Source of the DNA: Phoronis australis
Taxonomy: Eukaryota > Phoronida > Phoronidae
DNA length: 21,605 bases
Direction of reading: 5' to 3'
Assembly (NCBI GenBank): GCA_002633005.1
Contig: NMRA01000510.1
Location: 216,990 to 238,594 of the forward strand
Shown piece after piece: positions 16,501 to 21,605 of the stretch. Position 1 is the stretch's first letter; every line of letters starts with the position of its first letter. A program made the translations under genes and the position numbers. Under the pieces are notes generated by a model. It was not told the DNA's origin. It saw only the letters and a program-made list of their open reading frames with translations, and searched no databases.

Positions 16501-18915
16501 TGTTTGCTATTCAATACGTTATGTCGTTTGTTTGATTGGCAATTGGTTACAGTAAGTCGCCTGGAATTTCAGTGACGACTGTATTGCCTTGGTGACTGAA
16601 ACTAATATCATACTGAGACTGCAACTCTGAAGTAATACTGGCCCTTTGCAAAGCTAGAAATCATTTCTAATGTGAGTAAGCAAGAAAACGAGGCCGATTT
16701 TTGTTGCTGCAAGCGGCCTAAATCAAGAGCTGTTGCTGCGCTTGTTCTTAATTGGGAGAGACAACTATTGTTCTTACTTGTTTTAAGTATGAAAAGGGTA
16801 ACGACAATTCGAAATTTAGCCCTATACTGAGGTATATTTGCGCTTGAAATGAAGGTTAAAGTGAATTACTTGTTCAACAATCAACTTCTTATCGCAAGTT
16901 TATTTTAGATTCACAAATTCGTTATTTGCAGTACTGTTCTCTCTGTTGCGCTTCTTTCAGTAAAATTAATGGTAGGCTGCATGTTTTGACATGTACCCGT
17001 TTGTATAAGGTTATCGGAGTGCCCGACGAACGTCTTGGAGAAGAATTGTGTGCATGGATAAGGCTGAAAAGTGGTTATACTTCGAACACGGAGGAAATCC
17101 GGGATTTTTGTCAGGGGAAGGTTAGTTCATACCCTTGTACCAGCAGTTGATATGCATTCTGCCTGTTGAAACCTGCAGGTTTACGAGTCTGCTTCACTGA
17201 TTTTGACATGGATGCCGAATATTAGTATCTCTGTATTGGATAATAATACAGTTTGGTCAAAAATCAAACTGCTCCGCGTTTGTTTTATCTTAACACATGT
17301 TTAGTTTTCATAGTTTGGAATAAGGTACTAAGCTTGTCGCAAAGGGGACGATAGTCAACTGAAATCTGTCCCTCAACCCATCACTCGAAGGTGTCTTATG
17401 GGTATTGACATTCTTGCGGTCTGAGACTTCTGCGAGCAGTCACAGTGGGCCTGAACAGCATTAAATGGTTCTACTCTCCATTTCTTTTGGAAACTGAGTC
17501 GGCAGTGCGGCATTTCTCTAGAAGCTAGCTTTTTCACAAAAGAAAATCCACGACGAAACGAGAAAACATGATGCGGGATCCATTTTTTACTCATCACTTA
17601 AAAATCATGGCGCTTCAAAGCTTGCTAACCCTTTTCTACATGCCTTTCTATAGCTTTTCAAAAACGTCACAAGACCTTGGCAGAATTGAATGTGGATGTT
17701 AGTTGCTCAGCGCAGGTATCAAAATGAGTGTACAGTAGAAACCAGAACCAACTATACTTTTTTGGCCTTATGCATGGACTGGAACTTAGATCACATCAAT
17801 ATGGGGCTTTTCATATTGGTGCTCTCTAGAGTAATGAGAGTACGAACGTGATTTCGACTGATTCCGACCTACCCGGATTTGGTGGACATAAGTTTACTAC
17901 TACACAGTGATTCATTAATTTAAAAACCGAGGAATAAATCTCACAGTCAACCCTCGCATTGTTTGATTAAATTAAGTTCACTAATTTGTTTTAGCTTTTT
18001 GACCCCTGGGATCGAAATTCTAATGCTTAGCCGCAGCCATTGGCTTTGTCGCGGATTCTTCTTTGCAATGAGAAATGTATGGAATATGATGTCCTTCTTC
18101 ATCCATTGACATTTCAAAAGCCTTGCCTTTTCCGTCGGGCATTAGTACATCCAGCCACACAGCAGTGGAAATTTGCCGGCGTTATAATAGCAGGAAAGGC
18201 GTTAAAACGCCAGTAGGTTGAAACCTCCAGTCCGCATTACACGAGATCTATAGGTGACGCTGAACGCCTGTCCACCAAAGACCTTATCGCCGTCTGTCGG
18301 GATAGTGAATTTCAATATCGACGGGGCTATCATTTCGAAAGTCAGCTATTCACGAGGAATGTAAACACATAGCTAACAACGCATCGATTTCAGTAAATGT
18401 CTATCTGTATTTTTAGTTTTGAGGTTTTAGATTCGTCATCGATTGAGCACGTTTCATTTCTACTTCGGTTATCGGCGAAGGTTACTTTAGTTTTATTTAT
18501 TCGAGTTTGTATAGCTCAAATCTAGAGGTCATTAAGTGCGAAATTGAACTGTAAACTCGTCTGCGTAAAGCATAGCATACTCTAGTAACGAATAACTGAT
18601 ACTTATTTTGAGATTGCATCGAAGTAAGACAAGAAAATGGCAAACAACTTAAATTCGATTTCGAGTACAAAGATTAGACCTCGAATCCAGGTCTTGCCAA
18701 ATCACATCCAATGTCTTGCCAAATCACGTTAATTGTTGTATTTTGCTACAGGTAGTAATTGCTTCATTTTTCAGATTTCTCACTTCAAGATTCCAAAGTA
18801 CATTATGTTTGTCGAGGAGTACCCCATGACAGTCACCGGCAAAGTTCAGAAGTACATAATGCAGCAGGAGTCGGCAAGACTGCTTGGTCTGGATCACATA
18901 ACACCGCACATGTAG
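1464..18915 (+). CDS. ACSF2: ACSF2-type acyl-CoA synthetase, C-terminal two thirds in 10 exons (5' end outside window)
   Basis: Known for the family: it activates a fatty acid with ATP to an acyl-adenylate, then forms acyl-CoA; ACSF2 acts on medium-chain substrates in mitochondria. Seen: exons 1464-1581, 2303-2398, 2802-2950, 8738-8829, 9411-9487, 11628-11735, 13075-13223, 13933-14074, 17010-17120 and 18775-18915, all GT-AG, join in matching phase to 393 residues plus TAG. Adenylation motifs appear in the right order: [11 protein letters not shown] (P-loop), [41 protein letters not shown], the [16 protein letters not shown] hinge and TVTGKVQK with the catalytic lysine. Vertebrate ACSF2 is about 615 residues, so roughly the first 220 (mitochondrial presequence and start of the N-domain) are missing upstream. 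No frameshift or stop interrupts the chosen exons, so the gene looks intact. The ACSF2 assignment rests on remembered family similarity (for example the [18 protein letters not shown] and VPLFHC context); a paralogous synthetase is less likely. Confidence 0.93.
2303..2398 (+). CDS. ACSF2: ACSF2 exon 2 (P-loop exon, canonical copy)
   Basis: This 96-nt phase 0-0 exon begins [15 protein letters not shown] and ends MEFHKK. It follows a ttattcaag acceptor and precedes a gtacga donor. It completes the canonical nucleotide-binding P-loop ([10 protein letters not shown]), which in this superfamily holds the ATP phosphates. A nearly identical second copy follows after a 69-nt intron. Confidence 0.92.
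2468..2563 (+). CDS. ACSF2: Tandem duplicate of ACSF2 exon 2 with altered P-loop
   Basis: This is a second 96-nt phase 0-0 copy, 91 of 96 bases identical to 2303-2398, with the same 16-bp upstream flank ending in the acceptor and the same gtacga donor. It reads [15 protein letters not shown]. The P-loop glycine is replaced by arginine and the proline by alanine; valine becomes isoleucine further on; two changes are silent. Four of the five differences fall in the first 16 bases. Either a mutually exclusive alternative exon or a decaying duplicate is possible. Inclusion of both copies would keep frame but insert 32 residues. The glycine-to-arginine change breaks the AMP-binding signature, so a protein using only this copy would probably bind ATP poorly. 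Confidence 0.75.
2802..2950 (+). CDS. ACSF2: ACSF2 exon 3 (PLFHCFG motif)
   Basis: The acceptor is ttcctttacag and the donor gtattc. The exon is 149 nt, entering in phase 0 and leaving two bases. It begins [15 protein letters not shown] and ends TLKAVEDER. The PLFHCFG segment corresponds to the conserved adenylation-domain motif after the P-loop (PLYHCLG in vertebrate ACSF2). Open frames in the other phases and on the other strand here are shadows. Confidence 0.92.
3044..3095 (+). repeat. Two perfect 26-bp tandem units
   Basis: The unit acggcacctttaacctagct plus tctgta occurs twice back to back. The first unit is preceded by gtgccgaaa, so gtgccg-aaa-cggcac forms a small perfect hairpin at 3036-3050. 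Confidence 0.85.
3194..3304. repeat. 111-bp nested palindrome (cruciform-capable)
   Basis: The inner arms 3226-3253 and 3258-3285 pair at 26 of 28 positions around a 4-base loop (ttgt). The outer arms 3194-3209 and 3289-3304 pair perfectly over 16 bp (tgcttaatctcaagat). Unpaired spacers of 16 and 3 bases separate the two helices. It may be the remnant of a foldback element. Confidence 0.9.
3670..4196 (+). repeat. Three tandem units of about 177 bp, each with an internal hairpin
   Basis: Units start at 3670, 3845 and 4023 (gtgaa..aaac.ttct..). Each has ttgcaatacatt near its start and ends with aataattcaatttct.cttacaaaa. Each contains attccaagtttaag facing cttaaacttggaat: 3770-3812, 3948-3991 and 4121-4163. 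The bases between the arms differ from unit to unit while pairing of the arms is mostly kept. The attccaag core also occurs in the nearby palindrome at 3241-3270. Confidence 0.88.
4197..6578. other. Intron 3 interior, no gene seen
   Basis: There is no supported coding sequence. A weak diverged repeat of tgccaaatttc(a/g) with following agggg.(c/t)acagct occurs twice (about 5139-5250 and 5281-5350), suggesting an old tandem or transposon remnant. Small open frames on both strands (for example 5885-6121) carry no domain. Confidence 0.5.
6579..6892 (-). repeat. G-rich dispersed repeat with tRNA-like A and B boxes on the minus strand
   Basis: It starts gtggcggatctaggata, the same terminus found reversed at 20287-20303. 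It ends in tttgcttgcggcagccaag, a long interrupted G run, then tccccgcctatg, like copies A and B. On the minus strand tagcggagtgg (6777-6787) fits the RNA polymerase III A box, and ggctcagatcc (6763-6773) resembles a B box. The spacing of only 3 bases means the tRNA head, if real, is internally deleted. Confidence 0.55.
7165..8439. repeat. Diverged inverted repeat enclosing the 239-bp element
   Basis: Left 7171-7202 (caaactcggttttggcctat) faces right 8399-8432 (ataggccaaaaccgggtttg), about 27 well-matched bases. A second matched patch, cgacaaccctcaaaagttt near 7240 against its reverse near 8325, lies further inside. This looks like the ends of an old 1.3-kb DNA transposon into which the younger element jumped. 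True ends and target duplication were not found. Confidence 0.5.
7799..8037. mobile_element. Small inverted-repeat (MITE-like) transposon, 239 bp
   Basis: The ends catgcgcgcacccag and ctgggtgcgcgcatg are perfect 15-bp inverted repeats. The direct repeat tacct flanks the element on both sides (7794-7798, 8038-8042), as a target-site duplication should. The interior has no coding sequence with a recognisable domain; open frames through it are incidental. The 5-bp duplication alone does not fix the superfamily. Confidence 0.85.
8738..8829 (+). CDS. ACSF2: ACSF2 exon 4 (YGTPTMF motif)
   Basis: The acceptor is cttttcttatag and the donor gtaagg. The 92-nt exon enters with two bases supplied by exon 3 and leaves one base. 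It encodes [15 protein letters not shown], then [18 protein letters not shown] is typical of the substrate-pocket strand of ACSF2-like enzymes. It follows the longest intron of the window (5.8 kb). Confidence 0.92.
9411..9487 (+). CDS. ACSF2: ACSF2 exon 5 (GASACPSE)
   Basis: The acceptor is gcatttacag and the donor gtaagg. The 77-nt exon enters with one base carried over and leaves phase 0. It encodes [19 protein letters not shown] and ends MPQIT, matching the (G)GVIAGSPAPPEL region of vertebrate ACSF2. A second, stronger-looking donor lies at 9619 downstream, but reading through to it meets an in-frame stop. Confidence 0.9.
9554..9618. repeat. Perfect 25-bp hairpin with 15-nt loop
   Basis: Arm 9554-9578 (begins ctgatttctgaataaag) pairs without mismatch with 9594-9618. 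The right arm runs straight into gtaagt, so atcag|gtaagt makes a consensus splice donor at 9619, 131 bp past the donor of exon 5. It could be a foldback-element remnant or a small-RNA precursor. Confidence 0.9.
9619..10232. other. Intron 5 interior with a broken coding-like patch
   Basis: The frame from 9950 to 10060 would give a 36-residue peptide with CLGC and CAMC pairs 22 residues apart, zinc-ribbon-like spacing. In another frame 10045-10220 reads [20 protein letters not shown] and, after one stop, [20 protein letters not shown]. The composition looks coding but the frames are broken. I do not recognise the family. It could be a retroelement remnant. Confidence 0.3.
10233..10640. repeat. 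Degenerate trinucleotide array (CTA/CTG-type), about 400 bp
   Basis: Runs of tac/tgc/taa triplets with perfect stretches (ctactactactac near 10235, ctgctactgctactgctact near 10275) are interrupted by point changes. It gives long leucine-rich or valine-rich open frames on the two strands that are artefacts of the repeat. It ends where the Penelope-like remnant begins. Confidence 0.9.
10770..11238 (+). pseudogene. Penelope-like element: linker and GIY-YIG endonuclease, frameshifted
   Basis: Frame A (from about 10770) reads [20 protein letters not shown] and [10 protein letters not shown], the usual segment just before the endonuclease in Penelope-like polyproteins. Frame B (from about 10890) reads [12 protein letters not shown], then [17 protein letters not shown]. 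It ends with [11 protein letters not shown] before a TAA at 11236-11238. GIY is at 10927, YIG at 10969, the conserved arginine at 11002, and the CxxC and two histidines fit the zinc-binding pattern known for this family. A candidate catalytic glutamate lies at about 11140 (GYEKLL) and a following LN at about 11167. The two frames meet at the AAAA run 10890-10893, consistent with a one-base length change, so the copy is probably dead. Confidence 0.88.
11295..11340 (+). ncRNA. Degenerate hammerhead ribozyme of the Penelope-like element
   Basis: Stem II is gtcc (11308-11311) and ggac (11321-11324) around a 9-base loop. It is followed directly by GAAAC (11325-11329), a 4-base loop ggat, and GTA (11334-11336). 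AC/GT gives the minimal two-pair stem III and GTA a permitted cleavage triplet. Stem I would be ggtg (11295-11298) with cact (11337-11340). The CUGAUGA box is damaged: gtgactcaa sits in its place, keeping UGA only. Known: minimal hammerheads of this shape occur in Penelope-like elements. This one is probably inactive. Confidence 0.5.
11417..11590. repeat. Second trinucleotide-rich array downstream of the Penelope-like remnant
   Basis: Caa/taa-type triplets (acaataacaataa) pass into tactactgctactgctaatg, with the same tac/tgc/taa vocabulary as 10233-10640. The retroelement remnant therefore sits between two blocks of similar simple sequence. Open frames here are repeat artefacts. Confidence 0.75.
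11628..11735 (+). CDS. ACSF2: ACSF2 exon 6 (YGTTE motif)
   Basis: The acceptor is tatccatacag and the donor gtttgt. This 108-nt exon is phase 0-0 and reads [16 protein letters not shown], ending in [13 protein letters not shown] is the signature that places the adenine and the Mg-binding glutamate. The donor GTTTGT is weaker than those of the other exons. It lies 290 bp downstream of the degenerate hammerhead motif of the Penelope-like remnant. Confidence 0.93.
11736..12263. other. Intron 6, first part, no gene seen
   Basis: A/T-rich intron sequence with no supported coding sequence, RNA gene or clear repeat. It runs up to the inverted-repeat element at 12264. Confidence 0.5.
12337..12353 (+). 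promoter_or_regulatory. DR1 nuclear-receptor-type site overlapping an E-box, left inverted repeat
   Basis: AGGTCA-A-AGGTCA (12337-12349) is a perfect direct repeat with one-base spacing, the type bound by HNF4 and by PPAR or RXR heterodimers. CACGTG (12348-12353) overlaps its end. Site identity is seen; binding is inference. Confidence 0.35.
12745..12809. repeat. Palindromic tandem pair inside the 793-bp element
   Basis: Two direct copies of tacacatttaaaaacgtgta are joined by ttaatga and bounded by tgtcattaa and ttaatgaca, so the 65-bp block is also a near-palindrome. Confidence 0.8.
12967..13012 (-). promoter_or_regulatory. E-box plus two DR1-type sites, right inverted repeat
   Basis: CACGTG at 12967-12972 overlaps TGACCTTTGACCT (12971-12983), a perfect DR1 on the minus strand. 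A second copy TGACCTTTGACC at 13000-13011 differs from a full DR1 by one base. The left arm keeps only one AGGTCA half-site (12315-12320) at the matching place. All lie within 110 bp of exon 7. Confidence 0.35.
13075..13223 (+). CDS. ACSF2: ACSF2 exon 7 (GELCTRGY motif)
   Basis: The acceptor is gttttattttag and the donor gtgagt. The exon is 149 nt, phase 0 in, two bases out. It reads [20 protein letters not shown], then [11 protein letters not shown], and ends DRWYHSG, the start of the (S/T)GD ribose-binding motif. The exon starts only 18 bp after a 793-bp inverted-repeat element (12264-13056), so the branch point probably lies within transposon sequence. Confidence 0.93.
13224..13932. other. 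Intron 7, no gene seen
   Basis: Ordinary intron sequence. An open frame at 13462-13749 has no domain or splice support, and I found no structured repeat. Confidence 0.5.
13933..14074 (+). CDS. ACSF2: ACSF2 exon 8 (SGD ribose-binding Asp and hinge)
   Basis: The acceptor is gcgttgctag and the donor gtaaag. The 142-nt exon supplies the GD of YHSGD, whose aspartate contacts the AMP ribose in this superfamily. It then reads [18 protein letters not shown], then [16 protein letters not shown]. The GRKTD segment is the hinge between N- and C-terminal domains. It ends FPKVEDVQ in phase 0, exactly as vertebrate ACSF2 breaks before VVGV. Confidence 0.94.
14075..15315. other. Intron 8, first part
   Basis: No gene is seen. 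Near 15030 there is a small palindrome (ttaggc...gcctaa), and near 15110 aaaaacg...cgttttt. The overlapping two-strand open frames at about 15000-15300 have no recognisable product. Confidence 0.4.
15316..15367 (+). repeat. 52-bp direct repeat, copy 1
   Basis: It begins gcggcctaaatcaagagctg and ends ttgggagagacaa. It is 51 of 52 identical to 16713-16764, the only difference being gcacttg against gcgcttg, and is followed in both by (t/c)tatt. Confidence 0.92.
15368..16712. other. A/T-rich block between the 52-bp direct repeats
   Basis: No open frame of note, no RNA gene and no internal repeat were recognised. The sequence has ordinary intron composition. Confidence 0.4.
16713..16764 (+). repeat. 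52-bp direct repeat, copy 2
   Basis: Near-identical to 15316-15367. The two copies bound about 1.35 kb of A/T-rich sequence (15368-16712) with no coding region that I can support. They could be short terminal direct repeats of an insertion or footprints of one dispersed element. Confidence 0.92.
17010..17120 (+). CDS. ACSF2: ACSF2 exon 9 (C-terminal lid)
   Basis: The 111-nt phase 0-0 exon reads [20 protein letters not shown] and ends RDFCQGK before donor gttagt. It matches VVGVKDDRMGEEICACIRLK of vertebrate ACSF2. The acceptor (cccgtttgtataag) has a poor polypyrimidine tract; the junction is placed by homology and phase. Confidence 0.92.
17121..18774. other. Intron 9, no gene seen
   Basis: No supported coding sequence or transposon. 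A short repeat of tcttgccaaatcac occurs at 18693 and 18715 (aatccaggtcttgccaaatcacatccaatg style), near the end of the intron. Confidence 0.5.
18775..18915 (+). CDS. ACSF2: ACSF2 exon 10, terminal, with catalytic lysine and stop
   Basis: The acceptor is gcttcatttttcag. The exon reads [18 protein letters not shown], then [20 protein letters not shown], and ends in TAG. TGK contains the lysine that catalyses adenylation in this superfamily. The C-terminus is only a few residues longer than vertebrate ACSF2. Confidence 0.94.
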   Translation: MSHFKIPKYIMFVEEYPMTVTGKVQKYIMQQESARLLGLDHITPHM

Positions 18916-19187
18916 TAATAACTCCCATACGTATTGTTGGCATAGCATAGACACAGTTTAGCTAACATGAAGCGGAAAGAATGGAACGGAAAGTGCACTA
19001 ACATCTTGTAGCAAGAAAATTCAGAATTGTTTTTCTGGTTCAAAACCTAAACCGGAGAGAAAATAGTTCTTAACTTTTGTTTAACGTTGCCCATGTTACG
19101 AGAAACATGCTTAGTCTCTCCCACCACGTGCTGTTTTGGTCGTACACTCTACATTTTGTAAAGCCACGCAAAATGTTGGAAATGGCA

Positions 19188-19193
19188 ATTAAA
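19188..19193 (+). promoter_or_regulatory. ACSF2: Probable ATTAAA polyadenylation signal of ACSF2
   Basis: ATTAAA lies 273 bp after the stop, followed within 50 bp by a T/G-rich stretch (ttatttatgttg). It is the best signal before the repeat cluster; an AATAAA at 19345 lies inside a dispersed repeat. Confidence 0.45.
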
Positions 19194-19239
19194 TCCGCTA
19201 TAAACACACGTTACGTCCTCGAAGCGAATTATTTATGTT

Positions 19240-19274
19240 GAGCTCTGTAACATTGGTCTCCACTTGTTCTTTAC
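19240..19274 (+). repeat. 35-bp direct repeat, copy 1
   Basis: gagctctgtaacattggt followed by ctccacttgttctttac. It recurs at 20309-20343 with two mismatches. It lies just 3' of the presumed ACSF2 polyadenylation site. Confidence 0.88.
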
Positions 19275-19290
19275 AATATTTATGTAGCAT

Positions 19291-19443
19291 ATGCGGATTT
19301 AGGGGGGGACCCAGGGGGCCCTCCCCCCCTTGGCTGCCGCAAAAAATAAAACGGCAAGAGCGTAGGGAAATGTTGAGTTTATTAATTAACCCCGATAATT
19401 AAAATTAAAATTATACGGATGAAACAAGATTTAAATGTGTGCA
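19291..19443 (-). repeat. G/C-rich dispersed repeat, copy B (inverted relative to copy A)
   Basis: It begins tatgcggatttaggggggg, has ccccccttggctgccgc in the middle and ends gatttaaatgtgtgca. This is the reverse complement of 1-155 with small indels. The terminus GCGGATTTAGG resembles GGCGGATCTAGG at 6582 and at 20289-20302 (reverse). Confidence 0.85.
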
Positions 19444-19984
19444 GTTTTAGGGTTGGGGTGGGGGGAGGGCGGGTGGGGCGGCTCAGATCCAATTTCAAGT
19501 GTCAAATTCGGAACGCGGCTTATTCTTAACGGAAGCATGGCTAAGTATAGGCTCTCCCGCGATATCCCAGGCGACCGGCAGTGGCGCTGCGCATTACGAC
19601 TCCGTTTCCGTCGTCTGCTCCACTGTGCAATGAAGAAAATTCACTTCATTTTTTAAAGAAAATGAAACCTGAGTGACGATGAAAAAACAGAAGCTGCTGG
19701 TAAGATGTGAATTTTAATCGAAGTATTAGTGAATCACTCAGAAACTCATAATTCTCTCTTTGTCAAACTGACTTAAGACGATTTCCTACGTAACCCGTCA
19801 TTATTGCCAACACGAAAAACGGATTTGGTCTTTTGGGCATTTGAAGACTATTTTAAATACAACAAATTCGTTAAGAACCGATTGCACAAAATATAAAACG
19901 TGTAATAAGCATTACAAAAAGAAGTAGGTTTCGCGCGCAAACGCTATGGACCATAAACAAGTAGGTCTCCTAGTACAAGGTTAG
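19444..19984. other. G-rich then A/T-rich spacer between repeat copies
   Basis: It starts with a G-rich run (tggggtggggggagggc) and ggcggctcagatcc, the same B-box-like words found reversed at 6763-6773, so part belongs to the same repeat family. From 19660 to 19984 I see nothing specific. Confidence 0.45.
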
Positions 19985-20308
19985 CAGACAAGTCGTGATG
20001 GTGTAGTGGTAACGCACGCGCGCGCTAACCGCCAGGTCGTGAGTTCGAGTCTTTGATACTTGGAGTTTTTCTTGTTTGATACGTTCTCCGTGTTTTTTTT
20101 TCTTGGATAATACTTCAGGAATCAAAGAAAATGCTTGATTTTTTGGAGGAAAAAACAGAAAAATTTCCTTGGCATGAGGGGGACAACCCCCCTCCCGACC
20201 TCCCCCCATTCGATGCTATGCGCATCTACAATCGTGGTTTGCGCAAATGCTTACAGCCGGACAAAATGTTGCCACCCCCTTGTGATATCCTAGATCCGCC
20301 ACTGTGTA
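19985..20308 (+). mobile_element. tRNA-derived SINE-like element
   Basis: TGGTGTAGTGG (19999-20009) is a perfect polymerase III A box and GAGTTCGAGTC (20041-20051) a good B box, 31 bases apart as in a tRNA. No full cloverleaf with acceptor stem forms, and about 250 bp of non-tRNA body follows. The body ends tatcctagatccgccactg, the reverse of the terminus at 6580-6597. Limits are approximate. Confidence 0.7.
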
Positions 20309-20343
20309 GAGCTCTGTAACATTGGCCTCCACTTGTTCGTTAC
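20309..20343 (+). repeat. 35-bp direct repeat, copy 2
   Basis: Matches 19240-19274 at 33 of 35 positions. It abuts the ccgccactgtgta end of the SINE-like element, so the 1.03 kb between the copies looks like inserted or rearranged repeat material. Confidence 0.88.
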
Positions 20344-20345
20344 TC

Positions 20346-21605
20346 GAGAAGTAATTTCTGGGTTTGCAAAGACTTGACAGTTTGTTATACCTTGATACCA
20401 TGTTCGGCGCATAAAATAACACCCCGGAACAAGCTAGGCCATGCAACACAAACTTACCTACAATTTGACTAAGGAACAGTTTGATGCCAATTTCATAACG
20501 AGAAGTGGTCTCAATGAAAAGTTGTCTTGTCTGGTGGAAGGTTGATTTAGGACCGCTTCAAAAGTCGCAACATTACCTGCACCATTGATCTTTGAAAGAA
20601 GTCCTAACTGGTGAGATGCAGCAGGTGTAAATCAGACTGATGACATCGGCCAAAGAGAGGCGTACGTTCTTCAGTGAAACAGACCCGACTTCAAAAGTAC
20701 CTGGGGGTGCCACTCTGGGCAGAAGGACACCTGATGTGCTCATTACGAACAATGGCAGCTATCAGATTTCTGGCACGGCACACAAGAGGGAGAATAAGCA
20801 AATCACTTGTCACAGAACATAGGAATCAGCTGTTTTTTATACATCATATTATTAAAAGTTAGCAATTGGCTGCTTGCATCTTTGTTAAAACAATACACTA
20901 TATACATTACTGATGTTGCACCATGTCACAATTCCAAAGCTAGATTGGGCACTACATATTGTTGATGTAATACCAAGCCTTCTTCAGCAATGTTAGGTTC
21001 ATCACCGCCTTTCTTAATGTATCATGTGGAGGTGACTAGTTCTCAATCCACTTAGTGCCTTCATTTGCACCTTCTGCAGGCTCACTGCCATGCAAGCATG
21101 TCAACTAAATGGTGGCAGTTGTCAGTCGAAGAGTCCACTTGTGCTCGTCTGTCATGTGGTGCAACATACTGACCCAATTGCCTTGAAAGAACAACACATA
21201 ACACCAATACAAACGAAACGAATTATTCTCTAAAAAGACCACATATAAATAAATTAATGAAGACAGCTTAAATTTTATTCTCAGATTACATTCAGGCATG
21301 ATTTGAATTGAGCAGGCCCGTAGGAAGGTAAAAATTATTGGGGGGGGCACCGACCCTGGTCGATACGTAACTTCTAATTTCGAAACCACTGCGTTGCACT
21401 TTGGTGTATATATCAACGCTGTAAAATGAACTACTGCAACCACTAGGTACGTTTTGAATTATATGAAAAAATATGTCTACTAATAATAAGGTGTGTAACA
21501 GATGCTGTACTTTTAGAGTTAATTTTTTGTTAAGATTGACTGGAAATTTTTGGAGCAACATACATGCCGCTCATACGATTACTCTTGCTGAACAGTAAGA
21601 ATGAA
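20346..21605. other. 3' flank, no gene seen
   Basis: No open frame with a recognisable domain on either strand. Near 21314-21348 gcccgtaggaaggtaaaa is followed by an 8-base G run, resembling the end of another G-rich dispersed repeat of the kind seen elsewhere in the window. Confidence 0.45.

Noticed and set aside
19993-20065. A functional tRNA gene
   Set aside because: A and B boxes are good, but no acceptor stem or full cloverleaf forms and a non-tRNA body follows; SINE head is the better reading.

Overview
The window is eukaryotic nuclear DNA. One gene is split into short phase-compatible exons with GT-AG introns of 0.06 to 5.8 kb, and the introns are full of transposon debris, satellites and hairpins. 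The intron positions, the Penelope-type retroelement and the G-rich and tRNA-derived repeats suggest an intron-rich invertebrate animal, perhaps a marine deuterostome or cnidarian. The sequence alone does not fix the species.

The only host gene I can support is a plus-strand acyl-CoA synthetase of the ACSF2 type (mitochondrial medium-chain fatty-acid activation). Ten exons at 1464-18915 join in consistent phase into the C-terminal 393 residues and a stop codon. They carry the P-loop, PLFHCFG, YGTPT, YGTTE, SGD, GRKTD hinge and C-terminal catalytic lysine motifs. The N-terminal exons lie upstream of the window. Exon 2, which carries the ATP-binding P-loop, is present twice in tandem (2303-2398 and 2468-2563). 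The second copy has intact splice sites but an altered P-loop. A partial tandem copy also duplicates the splice acceptor of exon 1.

The introns hold, in order: a 111-bp nested palindrome and three tandem units of about 177 bp, each with its own hairpin (3194-4196); a G-rich repeat with a tRNA-like part (6579-6892); a small inverted-repeat transposon (7799-8037) inside an older diverged inverted repeat; a 25-bp perfect hairpin beside a strong spare splice donor (9554-9618); trinucleotide arrays on both sides of a 5'-truncated, frameshifted Penelope-like element with a GIY-YIG endonuclease and a degenerate hammerhead ribozyme (10233-11590); a 793-bp element with inverted repeats of about 140 bp (12264-13056) that ends 18 bp before exon 7 and carries DR1 nuclear-receptor-type sites and E-boxes; and a 1.4-kb block bounded by near-identical 52-bp direct repeats (15316-16764).

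Beyond the stop codon there is a probable ATTAAA polyadenylation signal. It is followed by a repeat cluster: an inverted copy of the repeat at the window start, and a tRNA-headed SINE, lying between two 35-bp direct repeats. From 20346 to the end I see no supported gene.
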